Source: Malania oleifera (lineage: Eukaryota > Streptophyta > Magnoliopsida > Santalales > Ximeniaceae). From it: a DNA stretch of 64,000 bases. Made by a program: the position numbers and the translations under genes. A model generated the notes under the pieces. That model was not told the origin of the DNA and ran no database searches. It saw nothing but the letters and a program-made list of their open reading frames with translations. This document shows, piece by piece, positions 56,861-64,000 of this stretch (position 1 is the first letter of the stretch; every line of letters begins with the position of its first letter). The stretch lies in NCBI RefSeq assembly GCF_029873635.1, contig NC_080422.1, positions 910,001 through 974,000 on the forward strand, written 5' to 3'.

Positions 56861-57824
56861 GAGCAAGTGCATCACTTGGCGGCGCATGACAGTTTCGTGC
56901 AATGTGGCCGGATCTACCACATTGATAATGGGTATTCGTCCCAACTCAACATTCCCCCTCATGCCTTTTGTTACATCTAGGGCAAGTAGGGTATGGTTGA
57001 TCACCCTGATACACTTGATTCCCCATCTCCTATCTCTGGCCTTCACTATTTCTCCTCCATGAACCCTGACTGGCACTTGCTTGAAAACCAGGAGGCGTGG
57101 GCCCTTCCTCTGATTTTGTACTTTTGCACTTCTCTGTAAACTTGTCTTTATTACCGTGGCTTTATTCACTAACTCCGAGAAGTTCTGAACCTGAAAAGCC
57201 ACTACCTATTCGTAGATCCCCTATCTCAGACGTCTCTCAAACCTCCTCACCTTCTTTGCCTCATCTGGAACCATATACGGGGTAAAATGGGACAGCTCCA
57301 CAAATTTGGTTGCATGTTGTTGGATTGTTAGGTGCCCATGGGTCAAATTCAGAAACTCCTCTGCCTTAGCATCCCTGGTGGTAGCGGGAAGTATCAATCG
57401 AAAAAGATCTCTTTGAAACGGCTCTAGGTTAGGACTGCGGGTACCAGTCTCTGCTCTTCTAATAGCCTTATTAATCTCCACCAACGCTTGGCCTCCCCAG
57501 TCATCTTAAAGGTGGCATACAAGACCTTTTGTTCTTCGGTGCATGGAAGGACCGCTAATATTCATCAATCTCCTGAAGCCAATTTTCTGCCACGAATGGG
57601 TCAACTCCTCTTGAGAATGCTGGGGGATTCATACGGGTAAATTGTTCTATTGTGCAACCCTGATCAACTGGTGGGCAATCTTGGCCCCTGGAGTTTCGGG
57701 CAATCTCTGCCATGACCTGCTGGGTTACACTGCACAGTACTTGATCATAATCACTGCCACACATGCTGGAAGCCCCCACGTTACTACTACCTCCAGCATT
57801 TGCATTGTAACCCCTAGGGTCCAT
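56861..57824 (-). pseudogene. Chromodomain Gypsy (minus) gag
   Basis: Starts [18 protein letters not shown] (57824). [20 protein letters not shown] is followed after a frame break by EPFQRDLFRLILP, then EEFLNLTHGHLTIQQHATKF (57221-57484), then FQVQNFSELVNKA. The zinc-knuckle region reads HYQCGRSGHIARNC in another frame near 56905-56940, with the first Cys lost. Several stops and shifts. Confidence 0.88.
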
Positions 57825-58256
57825 CTTAAAAATAGGACAGAAAACAATCTTAGAATCCTATATCATAATACGACCAGTATAATCATTTAACTAAGAAACT
57901 ATAAAATATACTATATCCTCATACTAAAATACTCAGGCTACCTTTGGAACTTCCCTCGCACAAACAAATAAATTTTATGTCCATGTTCCCAATTTAAGGT
58001 TCAGTCTTACTGCTCAAAAACAAAAACTGTCAATGGTTTGCCATAATTTTCTTGAAACCGTCATCTCAGGAAAATCATAGAAGACCGTCAATGGGATTCT
58101 GCCTCCAGGTTGTGAAACGAAAACCCAAAATTCTATTTTAACCTCTAATAATGATTTACAAAAATCCTGATCTACCCATTTCCTGCCTTGATCATAATCC
58201 ATACTGATACTCTGGTATTATTATCTGCTAAAGTCTATAGAACCTAGCAACCTTAG

Positions 58257-58269
58257 GCTCTGATACCAC
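58257..58269 (-). other. Primer-binding site of the minus-strand Gypsy
   Basis: TGGTATCAGAGCC on the minus strand, the usual initiator tRNA-Met site. It lies between the LTR (58336-60216) and the gag start (57824). A second TGGTATCAGAG occurs near 58319-58329, closer to the LTR border, so one of the two is a duplicate or chance copy. Confidence 0.7.
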
Positions 58270-58335
58270 CACTATAGCACTCTAAACCACGTGGGGCCCT
58301 GAGTTCTATTCTGCCTACATATATCTCTGATACCA

Positions 58336-60216
58336 TAACCATAACAACCCGAACCCGAAGTGGGGTGCCGGGTACATCTATCCATAACTCAAATAAAACA
58401 TGTAACGGAGATACATCAAACCTCAATTTGAAAATATCAGAGTTCTAATACCATCATAATACAAAAGTATCTCCCCAAAACCAAATAATACTATAGCCCA
58501 AGGTATACAAAACATATCTATACATGTACATATCATTGTCTCACCAGCACTTACTTCAAACCAAAAACTAAACAGTCCCACCCCTGAGCTCCCTAAACTC
58601 AGCTCCCTGGATTTCCTGAAATGTTAAAATTATCGATGTGAGACACTTCTCAGTAAGACGGAATAGATTATTATCAGTGTGTGGCAATATGAGTTTTAGT
58701 GTACCAAAAATACATCCATTTATTAATTAACTTTAACTGAGAAATCATATAAATCTGTACTCCACACCTATACATTTGAAAACACATATTTTCTTCTCAA
58801 AACATGTTTTAAGTTAAGAAATTTCTCTATTTACATAAAACTACATATATATACATATGAAAACTTCCCTAACTGGACATTCATATAACATTATGTAATA
58901 ATCCCACATGATCGGGTTATGGGGTCTGAAGGTTGGACTTAGCATTGGTTGACCTACCAAGCTAAGTCAAATATACTCGTCTATAAGTACGATTTGCCAC
59001 CGCATCCTAGCCCGGACCCAGGAGGGTATCCTTCTCTTCTCCATGCAAATCAACTATCCAACCACCAACACTTTCTGAATAGTGTGGTTGCACTGACATA
59101 TCATAATAGCTACGGTACCAAGCTTCCTTACATATTTGGTCCATCTGGGTTCTTATACCATATAATACCATTTATAAAATAAAACAGTAACATGATCTCA
59201 TTTCACAATTCAGTATAAAACTGTCATAACATATCTCGGTATAAAACAATCATAACATATCTCGATATAAAACTGTCATAACATATCTCGATATAAAACC
59301 ATCATAACATATCTAGATCTAAAATCGTCATATCATAATTCCACTATACTCATAACATTTCCTGAGATAAGTATAAAATCACATTTTACTGTATATCATC
59401 ATAAAGTATTCTAACTTGCTTATTTATGCATTAACATAATTATTCTCATGCTACACAAATTGAGTGATAATTCATAATATAATTAATAGCCCGAAGAAAG
59501 TATTTTGCTGAAAATAGGGGTACGATCATCTCCATAATTTCTATTTAACTCATAATCTAGGTTTTATAGGAAAACTGAGATGATTACCCTACTCACTTAG
59601 TTTTTCCCAAATACACACATATAGATATAATAAACCAAAATCATCATTTTCATATGCCTGATGATTCAAAAAATCATACATAATATTCATGTATACAAAT
59701 ATTACAGTTTAATCGATTCATATTTCAAAACAACTGACATAATCTATTCCCCTTACCTTATCCCTAGGGTGGTGTCTACGATGCCTAAATGACGATTTCG
59801 CTCCAGTTAAAATCTTGAGGATCGTAGTTCGGACCTCGAAACTGTGTTTATCCTTCAATTTGACTGAATTTTGGGGAGAAATTGAAGAGAGAGAGAGAGA
59901 GTAAGAGTTGCAACCCTAGAGAGAGAGAGAGAGAGAGAGAGTAAAATTTTCCTAAAAAAATGAGTTAAGTCCAATTTATAGGCTACTGCCCCAGACGAAA
60001 CCGTCGATGATTTGGTATTTAACTAAATTGTTTTACCGCGTTTTAACTTTAATGGCTCTCGGTAAATCAAAACCATCGACGGTTTTCCTGAGCTCACCAA
60101 ACCGTCGACGGTTTTCCTGAGCTCACCAAACCGTCGACGGTTTGGTCCTTCACCAAACCAATTTTCCCCTTTTCTTCTTATTATTATTATTATTACTATT
60201 TTTTCGGGTCTCTACA
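58336..60216 (-). mobile_element. Chromodomain Gypsy 5' LTR (TGTA family copy F)
   Basis: In minus orientation starts TGTAGAGACCCGAAAAA (right end 60216) and ends near GGGTTCGGGTTGTTA (about 58336-58350). It contains palindromes of a different arm sequence (AAACCGTCGACGGTTT, 60060-60145, two units 31 bases apart with TTTTCCTGAGCTCACC between), GA runs (59886-59940), a GGATAAG|GTAAGGGG donor-like site, GAGACACTTCTCAGT near 58640-58655, and a diverged core (58888-58937). As it is attached to gag/pol, it links the solo LTR family to chromodomain Gypsy elements. Confidence 0.8.
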
Positions 60217-60888
60217 ACTCTGATCAAGGAAAATTTCGAGGGAGGAATGCAACAAACTTTAGCATGAATGGCTAAATATAAAAATAAAAATTAAAGGAAC
60301 AGAGTTTCCGCTGCAAAAAAAATTAAGATACCAAGGTAAAAAATCTATCCAAATACAACATCTCTTGAGATGGACTAAGAAACACAATGGCATTATAAAA
60401 AATAAAAAATATAAAAATAAAAATAGAGAGTAATTGTGAACTTTATAAGAAAAGTCGGGGAAGAGATTCAAGCGTAGGTTAATGCTTAATTTCTTCTTGT
60501 TTGGGAGCATGAACAACAGTAGCATAAGTTATTGTGAGCGAAGAGGGTACCCCTAAAAAAAAATGTAAACAAGAACAAATTAAGCATTAACCTGCTCGAA
60601 TCTCCTCCCCAGCCTTATAAACAGAGCCTCTAACTCAAGCACAAGAAAATCAACCTCCTCAAACCCGAACAACCTCGAAACTGATAAGTTAACACCTACC
60701 GTTACTCCTCCAATCAAGTCATCAATCACTCCACCGGTTAAGCCTCCATTATGTCCATGAATCTTGGCTGAGATTACTCTAAATTCATTGCGTATAGCTC
60801 CTTCATTCATCATTAATTATGTATAAAAAGTCATGTATAGCAATGTGTTATTATGAAGAAAAATATACAAAATGAATAATTCTCCTCA
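60217..60888. other. Unassigned; probably contains a Copia 5' LTR
   Basis: Lies between LTR F and a Copia primer-binding site at 60889, so its right part must include a Copia LTR ending CTCCTCA. I could not fix its TG start. The minus-strand 77-codon frame at 60580-60813 has no recognisable domain. An inverted pair (GTTAATGCTTAATT near 60478 and AATTAAGCATTAAC near 60579) is present. Confidence 0.35.
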
Positions 60889-62164
60889 TGGTATTAGAGC
60901 CCTCTGATTTTTGAAATCGACAAGTCTCTGCGACCTCTCCATCGAAGAATCTACGCCGTGAAATTTCCCCTCACCGGCGCCATATTCTACTTCGGGTGCT
61001 CGGCCGCACTTGCGTTACACTTCCCTCCTAGCTTGCTTCCACCTTCAGCTTCCATAGAAAATTCGCGGTTGATCTCTCGTCCTTAACCTCAGCGGCGAGT
61101 TCCTCTAGGTCGATTGCGACCAAAACTACGGCTCTTCCTCCTACCACCATGCTCGTTGTCGCTCCGACCAATGCTCCCTCGCCAGAGCCAACGGCTGCTA
61201 GTCTGCCGCCCGCCTCGGCTGCAACAACAACACCTACGACGTCTTCCCTGACAACTCTCTGCCGCAGCTGTGTAGCGTAGCCCTCATCTCAAATTCAACA
61301 TTTCAAGGTCCAATTAAATATCTCTCCTGACACCACCGTCCAATTAAATATTTTTCTGCATCTCCATCTCAATAATTCAAGCCCCACTTCCAATTAAATA
61401 TTTCTCTTGACACCACTCCATATATTAAATACTTTCCCGCATCTCCAATTTATCAATTCAAGCCCCACTTCCATTTCAACAATTCCAACCCCACATCCAA
61501 TACAATAATTCAACCCACGCATTAAATACTCCCTTCCTACAGACCCATACTGCGGGCCTTGCACCGGTCTCCTCAGTCACTTTTCCAACCATTTTTCCTC
61601 TTCCAAATTTTCCCTCAATAAAACCCAGACCCCTATACTCCTATATATACGTACAACTAGCTTATCTTCTCCAATCTTTTAATTATGGTTGAATCTAATG
61701 AAGTTACAGTTATATTTGTCGGAAAAAATACTTATGTTGTCTTAATCAATACATTCAAACTTATTACTTACAAACTTTCAAGCGGCGAAAACTATTCAAT
61801 ATGGAACTCCTAGATGACAAATCTTCTTCTTGGGTATGATCTCATGGGATTAATAGCTGGAACTCGTCCATGCCCACCAGTTAATGATCCAGAGTATAAA
61901 ATTTGGATTTGTCAAGATCGACTATTGCTTCTTGCTATCCAAACAGTTGTCATTAGACGAACATGACCAATTGTATCTCGATGAAAAAACGTCGAGGAAG
62001 CGTGGCGCAAACTCAAAACTACCTATGCCAACAAATCTAAAACTCGGATAAATAGTCTAATTGATTCCCTCACAAAGGTTAGTCAAGTAGGAAAGAGCAT
62101 TTCTGAATTTATGCAAATTATTAAAACCATTATTGATGATCTTGCTATAATCGGGCACAATATG
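60889..62164 (+). pseudogene. Copia (plus) leader and gag, first part
   Basis: TGGTATTAGAGCCC at 60889-60902 is a Copia primer-binding site with C-to-T change. A long leader (to 61683) is C-rich and contains repeated CCAATTAAATAT and CAAGCCCCACTTCCA units (61310-61500). Gag starts MVESNEVTVIFVGKN (61684) and reads KLSSGENYSIWNS, stop, MTNLLLGYDLMGLIAGT, then NVEEAWRKLKTTYANKSKTR and VGKSISEFMQIIKTIIDDLA. It is interrupted after 62164 by a Cassandra-like LTR and resumes at 62482. Confidence 0.85.
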
Positions 62165-62481
62165 TGTAATGCCTCAACCTAAGTTTGTTAGGGAGCACTG
62201 CGTCTCTCCTTCTCCACCTTGACAAGATAACAGGGGGTGGGTCTTATCGAACTAATGACTGGCCTTACAGACCAACACGTGTCGTTTTTAGTGTGTTTTG
62301 TCCTCACTCACACACTTCTTCAGAAAACTTCTCAGAAGGTCACCCATCCCAAGATTACTCCAAGTCAAGTACACTTAACCGTTGAGTTCTTATGAGAAGG
62401 CTCCCGAAAATAAAAGTGCACCATGTTGATATTGGTAATAACATCTAATCCTTTTAAGCCTTTCTTCCACGAGGTATCACA
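62165..62481 (-). mobile_element. Cassandra-like solo LTR with 5S rRNA-like segment, 317 bp
   Basis: TG...CA insertion in Copia gag, flanked by ATATG (62160-62164) and ATATA (62482-62486), a 5-base duplication with one change. On the minus strand the middle reads ATAAGAACTC, GGTTAAGTGTACTTG and GGGATGGGTGACCTTCTGAG, following the internal promoter (A box, intermediate element, C box) of plant 5S rRNA in order (plus coordinates about 62327-62400). Cassandra TRIM elements are the known LTR family with 5S sequence in the LTR. The flanks restore the gag reading (HNI then SDGEIVVHTL). Confidence 0.9.
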
Positions 62482-64000
62482 ATATAAGTGATGGAGAAAT
62501 AGTGGTACATACGCTCAATAGTCTCACCAATGATTACAAAGAACTCAAAGTTGCCTTACGTGCAAGAGAATCACCCATCTCTTTTGAAGAATTAGTAGAA
62601 AAACTCATGGACTATGAAACGAGCCTCAAGCAATTACACTCTACAGACTCTCATATCACTGCCTAATATTCACAAAAGCAACACAGCAAGAAAGGCAGAA
62701 ACGACACTTTCAATTCCTTTCCAAACTAGTCTCGATTCAGAGGAAACAATAATGGCTACTCAGGGAACAACAACAATTAGGGAACAACAGAATTCCTACA
62801 GAAACCGTGGCAACCCAAATTTTTCTAGCAGTTGACAAACTCAAGGACTCTTGTCAAACTACTCAAATCAGACTTGGCGGCCTAACTTCAATGGGAATCA
62901 ACCTTGAGTTGTATGTCAATTATGTGAGAAGCCTGGTCATGTTGCCAAAGTATGCAGATCATGTTCCTTACCCATCACTTGGCCACAAGCCAACTTCACG
63001 ACTCATGACACTTCGAGCAATCAGTTAGGTTAGATAGTTGACTCCGAGGCATCTCATCACATCACCTCAGATTTGCATAACCTATCCATTCACTATGAGT
63101 ATGGTGACAATGATGATATCATGATTGGAAATGGTAATAACGTTCCTATCACTCAAATTGGATTTACCACTCTTAATTCTTGTGATTCCAATTTCAAACT
63201 CAATAATGTTTTGTGTGCACCTAACATCAAGAAAAATATTCTTTCTGTCTCTCAATTTTGCTCTCAGAATAACACCTTTATTGAATTTTTTCTTGATATT
63301 TTTCTTGTGGAGTATCTAACCACAGGGGCATCCTTGGTGCGAGGCTGGAATAGAGGAAATGTTTATGAGTGGCTTACTTCAGTTAGCAGAACAACCTCTT
63401 CGCCACAACACTCGGCTCTCACAACAACCCTGTCCAGATCCAAACTTCCCATCATTAGTCTCTAGCATAGTCATCTTGTTCTTTATCAAATCATTGCATC
63501 TCATAAACTACCTTTCTCTAAGTCAAGTTCCTTGCCTCATCATTGTAATGCATGCTTATGTAATAAAAGTCACAAACTCCCTTTTGGTGTCTCGTCCTTA
63601 ACTTGTTCTAGACCTTTGGAAACTCTATTTATGGATGTTTGGGGTCTTGCTCTTCTCTCCTCCTTTGATAATTTTCACTATTACGTTATTTTTGTGGATT
63701 ACTTTACTAAATATACTTGGCTATATCCTATCAAGAAAAAATCGGATGTTACTTCTGTATTTGAACGATTTAAATCTCTTGTTGAAAATTATTTTTCTAC
63801 AAAGATTAAAACAATTTATACAGATAGAAATGGCGAAGCCACCAATCTCGGACATTTTCTCTCACGAGTTGGTATTCAACATCTCAAATCTCCTCCCCAT
63901 ACCCCAGAACATGTCAGCACGGCTGAGCGTAAACATTGCGATGTTGTTGAAACTACATTAGCCTTGCTACATCATGCATCTGTTCCACTCAAATATTGGT
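62482..64000 (+). pseudogene. Copia (plus) gag end, protease, integrase
   Basis: After the LTR insertion gag continues with VVHTLNSLTNDYKELK and EELVEKLMDYE-like sequence. A protease/pre-integrase region follows (HHITSDLHNLSIHYEYG, then LNNVLCAPNIKKNILSVSQF, 63073-63300). Integrase follows with MDVWGLALLSSFDNF, FVDYFTKYTWLYPIKKKSDV, then IYTDRNGEA and HTPEHVSTAERKH, giving D, D and E positions. Frames shift several times. The element runs off the right edge at 64000, so reverse transcriptase is not visible. Confidence 0.88.

Noticed and set aside
60580..60813. 77-codon minus-strand frame as a host gene
   Set aside because: It lies where a Copia 5' LTR must be, next to the primer-binding site, and shows no domain.

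Overview
The window looks like nuclear DNA of a flowering plant, most likely a eudicot. It has a nuclear gene for a plastid ribosomal protein with plant-type introns, a plant RING-H2 ligase gene, and a dense mix of plant Copia, Gypsy (Athila-like and chromodomain), L1, RTE, SINE, MITE and Cassandra-like elements. Most of the sequence is decayed, nested transposable elements. I see no bacterial, organellar or CRISPR features.

Layout. 1-8000: a pair of ~340-bp direct repeats (1-340, 3669-4009) around an RTE-type LINE with a broken reverse transcriptase, a very short second RTE copy with a 15-bp target duplication, two inverted-repeat elements, and an unidentified eroded coding stretch. 8007-8702 (minus): first three exons of plastid ribosomal protein uL11; the C-terminal exon is not in the window. 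8959-15480: old repeats with two nested LTRs of one family, plus a broken RRM (UBA2-type) fragment. 16099-23681: a Copia 5' LTR with primer-binding site (plus) butting against a minus-strand Copia polyprotein that carries a nested solo LTR and a nested L1. 24514-27034: a MITE candidate, a 31-bp tandem repeat, a SINE with 17-bp duplications, and the only intact gene, a RING-H2 E3 ligase. 28652-29587 (minus): a broken DEAD-box helicase of the ROK1/RH57 type. 29923-45477: an Athila-like Gypsy element with both LTRs and matching GTTGT duplications, with two further LTRs and an RTE fragment inserted in it. 45490-46290: CT microsatellites and a minisatellite. 46448-50062: Copia (plus). 50200-60216: chromodomain Gypsy (minus) interrupted by an L1 with a 13-bp duplication. 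60889-64000: another Copia (plus), interrupted by a solo Cassandra-like LTR containing 5S rRNA-like sequence.

The most unusual recurring item is a family of ~2-kb LTRs (here called the TGTA family). It appears six times (9782, 11065, 19029, 35589, 42863 and, more diverged, 58336), mostly as solo LTRs. In its better-preserved copies the LTR has arrays of GTCGAC-centred palindromes before a TATA box, two apparent introns downstream of the TATA box, and in the larger intron a ~48-bp core with conserved inverted repeats. The palindrome arms change between copies while symmetry is kept. I do not recognise this as a described regulatory module, and it is my main candidate for something new.

The host genes visible (uL11, RING-H2, and the broken helicase and RRM fragments) do not form a pathway together. 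They are islands in repeat DNA. All identifications are by eye from sequence and family knowledge; no database search was run.
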